Source of the DNA: Rhodophyticola sp017644125
Lineage (GTDB): Bacteria > Pseudomonadota > Alphaproteobacteria > Rhodobacterales > Rhodobacteraceae
DNA length: 64,000 bases
Assembly: GCF_042140125.1 (NCBI RefSeq)
Contig: NZ_CP159473.1
Strand: one strand, 5' to 3'
Position 1 is the stretch's first letter; each line of letters opens with the position of its first letter. This document shows, in pieces, positions 48,697 to 55,918 of this stretch. A program made the translations under genes and the position numbers. The notes under the pieces were generated by a model. It had not been told where the DNA came from and did not search any database. It saw only the letters and a list, made by a program, of their open reading frames with translations.

Positions 48697-48786
48697 TTAC
48701 AGCACTCCGAACCCGCCGAAAACGGACATCATGATGATCACGAGAAGCGCTGCAAAAGCGACGCCGCGTAGGGTGTTGGAGGTCAT
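48697..48786 (-). CDS. 29-residue single-helix membrane mini-protein leading the XpaC-TelA operon
   Basis: Reading frame MTSNTLRGVAFAALLVIIMM (first 20 residues) continues to SVFGGFGVL and stop. It has one transmembrane helix (about 7-27) and a short basic N-terminus. A GGAG ribosome site lies 6 bases before the ATG at 48786. The stop TAA directly abuts the xpaC ATG (TAAATG), which is strong evidence for translation and coupling. It is too short for most gene finders. Function unknown; it may regulate XpaC or act as a leader. Confidence 0.7.
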   Translation of the reverse strand: MTSNTLRGVAFAALLVIIMMSVFGGFGVL

Positions 48787-48982
48787 TTCAGCTCCGGTTC
48801 GTTTCAGCCACTAGAATAGGCAGTCTTGCATGCAAAAACCAGACATCGCAGGGTTTTTGCCCGAATTGATCCGGGCGCCGCCTGCCTGCCGCTCAGAAAT
48901 CCGGCGAATTGGGGTGACGCAAGGGGGAAAGCGTCGGCGATTTTCCCCCTCAGCTTTGTCTGAAAAGCCGGTCCTGGGCGGC

Positions 48983-49642
48983 CTAGTCCCGGGTTTCGCC
49001 GCGTTTTTCCGCGGCGACGGCCCGGCCTGCCCGGACCGCCGGGCGCGCCGCGATCCGATCCAGCCAGCAGGCCAGATGCGGTTTGTCCTCCAGCGTCTGC
49101 TGCTGACCTTCCCAAAGGCTCGCCCAGGGCCAGATCGCCATGTCCGCGATGGAGTAGAAATCGCCCGCGACAAACTCGTTTTCGGCCAGTTGGGTGTCCA
49201 GTACCCGGTAAAGCCGCCCGGTCTCGCGGCGATATCGGTCCTTCGCATAGGGAAGGTCCTGCGGCGGGTCCATATCAGGCGCGTATTTCAGGAAATGATG
49301 CGCTTGCCCCGCCATCGGCCCGACCCCGCCCATCTGCCACATCAGCCATTGATCGACGGCGATCCGGTCACGTTCCTTCGGGCCGCCGAACCGCCCGGTC
49401 TTGCGCGCGAGATATTGCAGGATCGCCCCGGATTCGAAGATCGAGACCGGCTGACCGTCGGGGCCGTCTGCATCGGTGATCGCGGGCATGCGGTTGTTCG
49501 GGGCGATTTTCAGGAAATCGGGGTCGAACTGATCGCCCGCGCCGATATCGACCAGATGAACGGTATAGGGTAGCCCCATCTCCTCAAGCGCGATGGTGAT
49601 TTTCCAGCCATTGGGCGTGGGCCAGTAGTACAGATCGATCAT
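48983..49642 (-). CDS. Glutathione S-transferase, YfcG/Nu-like
   Basis: A 219-residue GST. The N-terminal thioredoxin-fold contains WPTPNGWKITIALEEMGLPY and the glutathione-binding NNRMPAI and FESGAILQYLA. The helical C-terminal domain carries DQWLMWQMGGVGPMAGQ, typical of disulfide-bond reductase YfcG/YghU relatives. ATG 49642 is chosen over an upstream ATG at 49675. It stands 197 bases away from the operon start at 48786 and reads toward it. Confidence 0.93.
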   Translation of the reverse strand: MIDLYYWPTPNGWKITIALEEMGLPYTVHLVDIGAGDQFDPDFLKIAPNNRMPAITDADGPDGQPVSIFESGAILQYLARKTGRFGGPKERDRIAVDQWLMWQMGGVGPMAGQAHHFLKYAPDMDPPQDLPYAKDRYRRETGRLYRVLDTQLAENEFVAGDFYSIADMAIWPWASLWEGQQQTLEDKPHLACWLDRIAARPAVRAGRAVAAEKRGETRD

Positions 49643-49704
49643 CGCGGCGGTCTCCGGGCAGCTCGGGCCCAGCATCGGGCAGATCGGGGGCGGGGCAAGT
49701 GGCC

Positions 49705-50619
49705 TCAGGATCTCGCGGCGCCGGTGTACAGGTTACGAAAATTCCCGAGTTCGGCCATTTTTGTAACCTTTTGCAGCGCCGGGCCCACCGGCAGCGCCGC
49801 CCCGAGCCGATCGAAAAGCGCGGCATGGGCAGGGTCGAAGACAGCGCGGTAAAGCGGGAAGAGACCGGGCCGCAGATATCCCGACCAGTGGCAGATGCGG
49901 GTCGCCGGGGGCCGGATCGGGTAGCCGAGCCGGGCCAGCGCCATGCGATGCGCGGGCGCGTCGATGGCCAGATCGATCCAGCGCGGATGCGCGTGCCCCA
50001 GACCCGCCGACAGGGGCCGGTCGCGCCAGCGGGGCGCGGGCACGAGGGCCCGGAACAGCATGTCGAAGAGCGCGTTTTCGCCGCTGGTGACATTCAACAC
50101 CCGGGTGCTGCGGCCGGCCAGCGCGCGGTCGGCCGTGCCCCGATACTCCGCGCCGGACAGAAGGATCATCCGGGCCACGTCATGGGCCCCCAGATCGTCG
50201 AGCGCCGCCAGCGCCACCCGCGCGCCAAGCGAATGGGCGATGATGTTGACCTGCAGATCGGGCCGGGTGTCGCGCAGGATCCGAACGGTTCGGGCCAGCG
50301 CATGCCCCGCGACAAAGGCGCGCGCCGCAACCTCGCGCAGGGGCCCGGTGGCGGGCCATCCAAAGCCGATGCCCAACCCCACGCCGGGCCGGTTCAGATG
50401 CAGATGCCGGGGCCAGCTGATCGCCTTCCAGCAGGCGCTTTGCGGGGCGGGCGACAGGATATGCCGGTGCGGGTCGGTGGGCCCGGACAGCGGGCAGAAC
50501 CGGTAGCCGTGAACCATCACCGTCGCCGTCGCGCCGGACGGCAGCGCGGCCAGCGCGTCGCGCAGCCGCTCCGGCGCGTCGATCTGGCTGGATCTGGCTG
50601 TGACGGGCAAAACCGGCAT
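49705..50619 (-). CDS. Alpha/beta hydrolase
   Basis: A 304-residue alpha/beta-hydrolase of the DUF900-like kind. Nucleophile elbow is IIAHSLGARVAL (Ser in AHSLGA), with an oxyanion-hole segment VMVHGYRF near residue 35. A C-terminal histidine is likely in the GLGHAHPRW or RICHW region. No signal peptide. ATG 50619 is chosen because residues before it are not family-like. Substrate unknown. Confidence 0.85.
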   Translation of the reverse strand: MPVLPVTARSSQIDAPERLRDALAALPSGATATVMVHGYRFCPLSGPTDPHRHILSPAPQSACWKAISWPRHLHLNRPGVGLGIGFGWPATGPLREVAARAFVAGHALARTVRILRDTRPDLQVNIIAHSLGARVALAALDDLGAHDVARMILLSGAEYRGTADRALAGRSTRVLNVTSGENALFDMLFRALVPAPRWRDRPLSAGLGHAHPRWIDLAIDAPAHRMALARLGYPIRPPATRICHWSGYLRPGLFPLYRAVFDPAHAALFDRLGAALPVGPALQKVTKMAELGNFRNLYTGAARS

Positions 50620-50644
50620 TGCATGAACCCCACAAGCTATGGGG

Positions 50645-50653
50645 TGTGGATAA
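50645..50653 (-). promoter_or_regulatory. Single perfect DnaA box
   Basis: TGTGGATAA is the exact complement of TTATCCACA. It is isolated, 26 bases before the alpha/beta hydrolase start, and may titrate or locally use DnaA. Chance occurrence is possible. Confidence 0.4.
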
Positions 50654-50739
50654 GTTCTTTCCGCAACATTTAGGTGACGTCTGCGCAACATCCCTGTGAC
50701 GTGGCCATGTCGCAGCGATGACGCGGCCGTTTTTGACGC

Positions 50740-50768
50740 TTGACCCGCAGACGGCAGCGGCCTAATCC
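50740..50768 (+). promoter_or_regulatory. Probable promoter of metZ
   Basis: TTGACC (50740-50745), a 17-base spacer and TAATCC (50763-50768) place the transcript start just before or at the SAM-II aptamer, as expected for a riboswitch leader. Confidence 0.6.
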
Positions 50769-50771
50769 CTT

Positions 50772-50827
50772 CCGCGTGGCGATTTGTTTACCGGATTGCG
50801 GGCCACGTAAAACATTCCGCTAAAGAG
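50772..50827 (+). ncRNA. SAM-II riboswitch
   Basis: The leader of metZ contains the SAM-II (metA motif) signature: stem CGTGGC (50775-50780) pairing with GCCACG (50802-50807), the internal GATTTG, the GTAAAACA segment after the stem and the closing CGCTAAAG pseudoknot strand. SAM-II aptamers precede methionine biosynthesis genes in alphaproteobacteria and switch expression off when S-adenosylmethionine is high. A terminator follows 27 bases downstream. Confidence 0.92.
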
Positions 50828-50853
50828 GTCGAAGGTGCTTTGATGTATGCGCG

Positions 50854-50883
50854 CCCCGGCCACCCCAGGTCCGGGGTTTTTTT
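50854..50883 (+). terminator. Riboswitch-associated terminator before metZ
   Basis: CCCCGG (50854-50859) can pair with CCGGGG (50871-50876), or ACCCC with GGGGT closer in; both are followed by seven T. It lies between the SAM-II aptamer and the metZ ATG, so attenuation of transcription is likely. Confidence 0.8.
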
Positions 50884-50911
50884 GTGCCCGGACGCGCATG
50901 GAGATGAAACG

Positions 50912-52108
50912 ATGAAGGACACCACCGCCAGACCGTGGAAGCCGCGGACCCGCGCCGTGCATGCGGGCACGAGACGCAGCCAGTATGGCGAGGTCAGCGA
51001 GGCGCTGTTCCTGACCCAGGGCTTTGTCTACGACACCGCCGAACAGGCCGAGGCCCGGTTCGTCGAGGCGGGCGAGGATGAGTTCATCTATGCCCGCTAC
51101 GGCAACCCGACCGTCCGGATGTTCGAAGACCGGATCGCCGCGCTGGAAGGCACCGAAGATGCCTTTGCCACCGCATCCGGGATGGCGGCGGTCAATGGCG
51201 CGCTGACCTCCATGCTGCGTGCGGGCGACCATGTGGTGAGCGCCAAGGCGCTGTTCGGCTCCTGCCTGTATATCCTTGAAGAGGTGCTGGCGCGCTTCGG
51301 GGTGGAGGTGACATTCGTCGACGGCACCGATCTGGACCACTGGAAAGCCGCCATCCGGCCGGACACCAGGGCGGTTTTCTTCGAGTCGATCTCGAACCCG
51401 GTGCTGGAGGTGATCGACATTGCCGCCGTGGCCAAGCTGGCCCATGCGGCGGGCGCGCTGGTGATCGTGGACAACGTTTTCGCCACCCCGGTTTTTCAGG
51501 ACACGATCGGGCTTGGCGCCGACGTGGTGGTCTATTCCGCCACCAAGCATATCGACGGGCAGGGCCGGGTTCTGGGCGGTGTCATCTGTGGAAGCCGGGC
51601 GTTTATCCGGGACACGGTGGAGCCCTATCTGAAGCATACCGGCGGGTCGATGTCGCCCTTCAACGCCTGGGTGCTGTTGAAATCGCTGGAAACGGTCGAT
51701 CTGCGATGCCGGGCGCAGGCGGCGACCGCGCTGACGCTGGCCCGGGGGCTCGAAGGGGCCTCGGGCCTGCGCCGGGTGGTCTATCCGGGCCTGCCCAGTC
51801 ATCCGCAGCACGCGCTGGCGATGCGGCAGATGGAGCTGGGCGGAACGGTTCTGGCGCTGGAGATGCAGGGCGGGCGCGACGCCGCATTTCGCATGCTGAA
51901 CGCCTTGGAGATCATCACGATTTCCAACAATCTGGGCGATGCGAAATCGATCATCACCCATCCCGCCACCACGACCCATCAGCAGCTGAGCGACGATCAG
52001 CGCGCCGTGCTCGGCATCAGCGACGGAGTGTTGCGCCTGAGTGTCGGGCTGGAGGATGCGGACGATCTTCTGGCGGATCTGCGCCAGGCCCTGGCGGCGG
52101 CCAGATGA
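50912..52108 (+). CDS. metZ: O-succinylhomoserine sulfhydrylase
   Basis: PLP enzyme that makes homocysteine from O-succinylhomoserine and sulfide, the direct-sulfhydrylation route to methionine. The 398 residues show the Cys/Met metabolism signature: YARYGNPTVRMFEDRIAALEG, SGMAAVNGAL and the PLP lysine in VVYSATKHIDGQGRVLGG. ATG 50912 has a GGAGATGA ribosome site; the longer frame from 50840 runs through the terminator and is rejected. O-acetylhomoserine sulfhydrylase is the alternative, but the MetZ-type sequence and SAM-II leader fit best. Confidence 0.93.
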   Translation: MKDTTARPWKPRTRAVHAGTRRSQYGEVSEALFLTQGFVYDTAEQAEARFVEAGEDEFIYARYGNPTVRMFEDRIAALEGTEDAFATASGMAAVNGALTSMLRAGDHVVSAKALFGSCLYILEEVLARFGVEVTFVDGTDLDHWKAAIRPDTRAVFFESISNPVLEVIDIAAVAKLAHAAGALVIVDNVFATPVFQDTIGLGADVVVYSATKHIDGQGRVLGGVICGSRAFIRDTVEPYLKHTGGSMSPFNAWVLLKSLETVDLRCRAQAATALTLARGLEGASGLRRVVYPGLPSHPQHALAMRQMELGGTVLALEMQGGRDAAFRMLNALEIITISNNLGDAKSIITHPATTTHQQLSDDQRAVLGISDGVLRLSVGLEDADDLLADLRQALAAAR

Positions 52109-52599
52109 CCGTGGACCTGACCATTCGCGATATGCTGCCCGGAGAGGCCGAAGCGCTCGGGGAGATCTATCACGACGCTGTGCGGAACGGGGCGATTGCG
52201 CATTATTCCGCCGAACAGGTGGCCGCATGGTCGCCCGCGCCGCCGACGGATGCGGGTTGGGCCAAGCGGTTGGCCGATGCCGATACGATTGTCGCCGAAC
52301 GCGACGGTGCGCCCGTGGGGTTCATGACGCGCAAGGGCGGCTATATCGATCTGGCCTTCGTTGCCGCCGCCGCCATGGGGCAGGGGGTGGGCGATGCGCT
52401 TTATCTGGTGGCCGAGACCCGCGCGCGGGCCGATGGCCACGGGCGCATGACGACCGAGGCGAGCGCCTTGGCCCGCCGGTTGTTCGAGCGCCATGGATGG
52501 CGGGTCATGGAGCGCGAGGAGATCCACCGCCACGGGGTCGTGATCCACCGCTACCGGATGGAAAAGCGGCTCGACCTGCCGGCGGAGGCGCCCCATTGA
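52105..52599 (+). CDS. GNAT-family N-acetyltransferase
   Basis: A 164-residue acetyltransferase. DLTIRDMLPGEAEALGEIYHDAV starts the fold; YIDLAFVAAAAMGQGVGDALY is the acetyl-CoA site and SALARRLFERHGWRV the final helix. It resembles the YafP-type putative acetyltransferases. ATG 52105 overlaps the metZ stop (ATGA), so it is co-expressed under SAM-II control. A link to sulfur amino acids is possible but not shown. Confidence 0.88.
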   Translation: MTVDLTIRDMLPGEAEALGEIYHDAVRNGAIAHYSAEQVAAWSPAPPTDAGWAKRLADADTIVAERDGAPVGFMTRKGGYIDLAFVAAAAMGQGVGDALYLVAETRARADGHGRMTTEASALARRLFERHGWRVMEREEIHRHGVVIHRYRMEKRLDLPAEAPH

Positions 52600-53330
52600 A
52601 ACCGTTCCTGATCATCCAGTTGCGGCCGGAAGACGAGGCGGCGGACGAGGAATATGCAGCACTTCTGGCCCGCTCGGGCCTGACTGCGGCGGAAACCCGG
52701 CGCATCCGTCTCGATCAGCAGCCGCTGCCCGCGCTGAGCCTTGAGGCCTATTCCGGCGTGATCGTCGGCGGCGGGCCCGGATGCGTGAGCGACGCGCCCG
52801 AGGACAAGGACCCGCTGGAGGCGCGGATCGAGGCCGATATCCTGTCGCTGATGCCCGAGATCACGCGGCGCGACATGCCCTATATGGGCTGTTGCTATGG
52901 GCTTGGCATTCTGGCCAAGCATCTTGGCGGCGAGGTCAGCAAGGCGCGCTATGGCGAACCCATCGGCGCCGTGGAATGCCGGTTGACCGAGGATGGCGCG
53001 GCCGACCCGCTCATGGCCGGATTGCCCCGCGATTTCAAGGCTTTCGTCGGCCATAAGGAGGCGGTTCAGGCGCTGCCGCCCGGCGCGGTGCATCTGGCCA
53101 GATCCGACCTTTGCCCGTACCAGATGATCCGCGCGGGCAAAAATCTCTACGCCACGCAGTTCCACCCCGAAGCCGACAGCGCCAGCTTTGTGATGCGGAT
53201 CGATATCTACAAGCATCGCGGCTATTTTGCGCCCGAAGAGGCCGACGCGCTGAAGGCCAATGTGCAGGCCGAGGAGGTGACCGTGCCCGAACGCATGCTG
53301 CGCGCCTTCGTCGGCCGCTACCGGGGCTGA
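52596..53330 (+). CDS. Class I glutamine amidotransferase-like protein
   Basis: A 244-residue GATase1 protein. Nucleophile Cys in MGCCYGLGILA and the His-Glu pair in YATQFHPEAD form the usual triad. It resembles GMP synthase amidotransferase-like proteins that act without a fused synthetase domain. The start is TTG at 52596, four bases inside the previous gene, with GGAGG upstream. It ends the metZ operon. Substrate unknown. Confidence 0.88.
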   Translation: MKPFLIIQLRPEDEAADEEYAALLARSGLTAAETRRIRLDQQPLPALSLEAYSGVIVGGGPGCVSDAPEDKDPLEARIEADILSLMPEITRRDMPYMGCCYGLGILAKHLGGEVSKARYGEPIGAVECRLTEDGAADPLMAGLPRDFKAFVGHKEAVQALPPGAVHLARSDLCPYQMIRAGKNLYATQFHPEADSASFVMRIDIYKHRGYFAPEEADALKANVQAEEVTVPERMLRAFVGRYRG

Positions 53331-53474
53331 TCGCACCGCGGCGGCGTCGCAATTTGCCCGAGATGTGATCTGCGCCGTCTGCACTTGCGTATAAATAAGG
53401 CAGGTCAGGGATTTGAATGCGCGGGCATTTGCCCCATATTCGAAAGCTCGGAGAAGGAACAGGAGGGGTTGCCC

Positions 53475-54569
53475 GTGAATTTGCATGTGACACCGACGGT
53501 GGAAACCCCAAGCACGGAAGAGGCGGCAAGGGCGCTGACCCTGTTGAAGGCCTGGGCGGAGAGGGCGGGCGCGGGCGCGATCGACGCGCTGGATCCGGCC
53601 GCGGCCGGGCTGCTGACCGCCGTGGCCTACCCCGAATTTGCCCGTGACTACCCGGCCAATTTCGCGGTGGATCCGGGCTACAAGGCAACGCTGCCCGACC
53701 TGCAGAACGGGCCGGCCTCCCTGATCCGGGGGGCAAACCGGCAGATCCAGCATGTGGGCATCTCCAATTTCCGGCTGCCGATCCGCTATCAGACCCGCGA
53801 CAATGGCGACCTGGTTCTGGAAACCTCGGTTACCGGGACGGTGAGCCTGGATGCGGAGAAGAAGGGCATCAACATGTCCCGGATCATGCGGTCTTTCTAC
53901 CGGCATGCGGACCGGGCCTTCAGCTTCGAGGTGATCGAGGCGGCATTGGAGGATTACAAGACCGATCTGGAAAGCTTCGATGCCCGCATCCAGATGCGGC
54001 TGAGCTTTCCGATGCGGGTGGAGAGCCTGCGCTCGGGCCTGAGCGGGTATCAGTATTACGATATCGCGCTGGAGCTGGTCGAGCAGGCCGGTGTGCGCAA
54101 GAAGATCGTGCATCTGGATTACGTCTATTCCTCCACCTGTCCCTGTTCGCTGGAATTGAGCGAGCATGCGCGCGCGACACGGGCGCAACTCGCCACGCCC
54201 CATTCGCAGCGATCCGTCGCCCGGCTGTCGGTGGAGGTGAACGGCGAGGCCGGGTGCCTGTGGTTCGAGGATCTGGTCGAAATGGCCCGCGCCGCGGTGC
54301 CCACGGAAACCCAGGTGATGGTAAAACGCGAAGACGAACAGGCGTTCGCCGAGCTGAACGCCGCCAATCCCATTTTCGTGGAAGATGCCGCGCGCCTGTT
54401 TGCCGAACAGATGCAAGCCGATCCGCGCATCGCCGATTTCCGCGTCGTGGCCAGCCATCAGGAAAGCCTGCACAGCCATGATGCGGTCAGCGTTCTGACG
54501 GAAGGGGAGACGTTCGCCGCCGACAGTCTGGACCCGAAGCTGTTCGCCACGCTGTTCCACGTGGGCTGA
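53475..54569 (+). CDS. folE2: GTP cyclohydrolase FolE2
   Basis: Type IB GTP cyclohydrolase that converts GTP to dihydroneopterin triphosphate, first step of folate and queuosine-related pathways. The 364 residues are within the family range. The metal-binding Cys is in YVYSSTCPCSLELSEHAR, with HSQRSVARLSVEVN and the final FRVVASHQESLHSHDAV histidines. The GTG at 53475 follows an AGGAGGGG ribosome site. FolE2 tolerates several metals and is often zinc-regulated, but I see no clear Zur box. A TATAAAT -10-like element lies about 85 bases upstream. Confidence 0.95.
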   Translation: MNLHVTPTVETPSTEEAARALTLLKAWAERAGAGAIDALDPAAAGLLTAVAYPEFARDYPANFAVDPGYKATLPDLQNGPASLIRGANRQIQHVGISNFRLPIRYQTRDNGDLVLETSVTGTVSLDAEKKGINMSRIMRSFYRHADRAFSFEVIEAALEDYKTDLESFDARIQMRLSFPMRVESLRSGLSGYQYYDIALELVEQAGVRKKIVHLDYVYSSTCPCSLELSEHARATRAQLATPHSQRSVARLSVEVNGEAGCLWFEDLVEMARAAVPTETQVMVKREDEQAFAELNAANPIFVEDAARLFAEQMQADPRIADFRVVASHQESLHSHDAVSVLTEGETFAADSLDPKLFATLFHVG

Positions 54570-54669
54570 GCCCGTCGGATCGGGGGGGCCGGCGCGATCC
54601 GTTCGCGCGCGCTACGGCGCGGATGGCGAACCGGCAGTCACTATAGCGGGCGCCAGAACCGCCCCCGGT

Positions 54670-55134
54670 TCAGAACCCGCGTCGGCCAAACCCGGCCGGG
54701 TCCGCGTTCATCCCCAGATCGGAATCCGTAAGCCCCGTTCGGCGGGTGTCGCGCCCGTTGCCGACCGGATCGGCGAAGGCGCCGGTATCCCGGTCGGTTA
54801 TGCCGCTTCGCACTTGGGTGAACCCGCCGCCGCCACGGCCGAAGCCGCCCGGATCGGTAATCGGGCCGTTATCGGCATCGGTGATCCCGGTGCGGCTGCT
54901 GCGCAGGCCGCCGCGTCCGCGCCCGCCCGGATCGGTGATCGGACCGTTATCGGCATCCGTGACCCCGCCGCCAACCGTGGTCGGGGTCGCAACGCAGCCG
55001 CTCAGCCCAAGGCCAATGGTGCCCAGACCCATGCCGCGCAGCAACCGCCGCCTGTTCAACCCGCGGGATGTCTTGATGCTGCTGTCGGCGAGATCGGACT
55101 TGCCGGGGGATTTCGGCTTTTCTTCATCACTCAT
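54670..55134 (-). CDS. Tat-exported lipoprotein with four TDxDxG/DPxGxGR repeats
   Basis: A 154-residue protein. A hydrophilic leader ends in a twin-arginine motif NRRRLLRGM, a hydrophobic stretch GLGTIGLGLSG and a lipobox-like LSGC. The rest is four repeats of about 22-28 residues with consensus G-[VIL]-TD-x-D-x-G-x(3)-DP-x-G-x-G-R, e.g. GVTDADNGPITDPGGRGRGG. The Asp-x-Asp-Asn-Gly core recalls calcium-binding loops, but spacing differs from EF-hands. A paralogue follows at 55246 on the same strand. No known family was recognised. Confidence 0.85.
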   Translation of the reverse strand: MSDEEKPKSPGKSDLADSSIKTSRGLNRRRLLRGMGLGTIGLGLSGCVATPTTVGGGVTDADNGPITDPGGRGRGGLRSSRTGITDADNGPITDPGGFGRGGGGFTQVRSGITDRDTGAFADPVGNGRDTRRTGLTDSDLGMNADPAGFGRRGF

Positions 55135-55245
55135 GAAACTGGCCTTTCATCGGCTTTGGAAGCTACTAAAACGCGCATCATCCGGCGAACCGGCCCCCCG
55201 GATGGTCCGGAGGGCCCGCCCCGCCGTCATATGGTCAGGCTCGCA

Positions 55246-55680
55246 TCATCCGCGACCGTTGCCGCCCGGGTCGGAGCAATTGCCGCCATCCGCATCGGTC
55301 ACGCCGCTGGCCGCATTGCGCGGTACGCCACGGCCCGCGGAACCCGGATCGGTCCAGGTGCCATTGTCACGGTCGGTGTAACCGGCGCGTTGCTGACGGG
55401 CGTCGCCGCGCCCGTTTCCGCCCGGATCGCGCCAAGTGCCGTTGTCCTGATCGGTCACGCCGGACCCGTAGGCCCGGCAATAGCCGCGCCCGCGCCCGCC
55501 GGGATCGGTGATTGCCCCGTTGTCATTGTCGGTTCCGGCTTCGGCGCGGCTCGTCCCGACGCCCGCAATCGTCACGCCCAGTGCTGCGGTGCCGGCGCCG
55601 CGCAGCATCCCGCGGCGGTTGACGGATGTGGAAATCTCGCTGTCTGAAAGGGGTTTTTTGCCGTCTTGATTATCGTTCAC
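55246..55680 (-). CDS. Tat-exported protein with four TDxDxG/DPxGxGR repeats (paralogue)
   Basis: A 144-residue protein. Twin-arginine motif NRRGMLRGAG, then AALGVTIAGVGTSRAEA with an AxA-type cleavage site, so it should be released or surface-exposed rather than lipidated. Four repeats follow: GTDNDNGAITDPGGRGRG, GVTDQDNGTWRDPGGNGRG, GYTDRDNGTWTDPGSAGRG and GVTDADGGNCSDPGGNGRG. The GTG at 55680 has GAGGAGTT upstream. Two cysteines (in repeats 1 and 4) may form a disulfide closing the array. Confidence 0.85.
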   Translation of the reverse strand: MNDNQDGKKPLSDSEISTSVNRRGMLRGAGTAALGVTIAGVGTSRAEAGTDNDNGAITDPGGRGRGYCRAYGSGVTDQDNGTWRDPGGNGRGDARQQRAGYTDRDNGTWTDPGSAGRGVPRNAASGVTDADGGNCSDPGGNGRG

Positions 55681-55778
55681 AATGAACTCCTCTGGCTTGC
55701 TCGTGGCCGTCACGGCTACGTGGGGCTGGGATATGTCGCGGGTGTTGGCCGCATGAAAAGAAACCAAAATCTGGAGAC

Positions 55779-55797
55779 TTAACGTGAGGGTAACGTG
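55779..55797. promoter_or_regulatory. TAACGTG direct repeat / CtrA-like site in the divergent region
   Basis: Two TAACGTG copies (55780-55786 and 55791-55797) lie 11 bp apart, one helical turn, a layout used by OmpR-type regulators. Overlapping bases read TTAA-CGTGAGG-GTAAC, one mismatch from CtrA TTAA-N7-TTAA(C). Position is 100 bases upstream of the Tat repeat protein and 122 bases upstream of trkH. Confidence 0.4.
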
Positions 55798-55918
55798 CTT
55801 ATCCTATCAACTCAATAGAAAGTGGCATGTTTTCCCTGGCGGCTTGTCCGGCGTCAACGGGGTCCCGGCAGGCTCTATCGCTTGACACCAAAGCGCCGTC
55901 GCGCCAACGCTCGGCGCC

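Noticed and set aside
48832..48860. GCAAAAACC/GGTTTTTGC inverted repeat as a terminator for the glutathione S-transferase gene
   Set aside because: It lies more than 100 bases after the stop and closer to the divergent operon start; the A/T runs are inside the stem, not after it.
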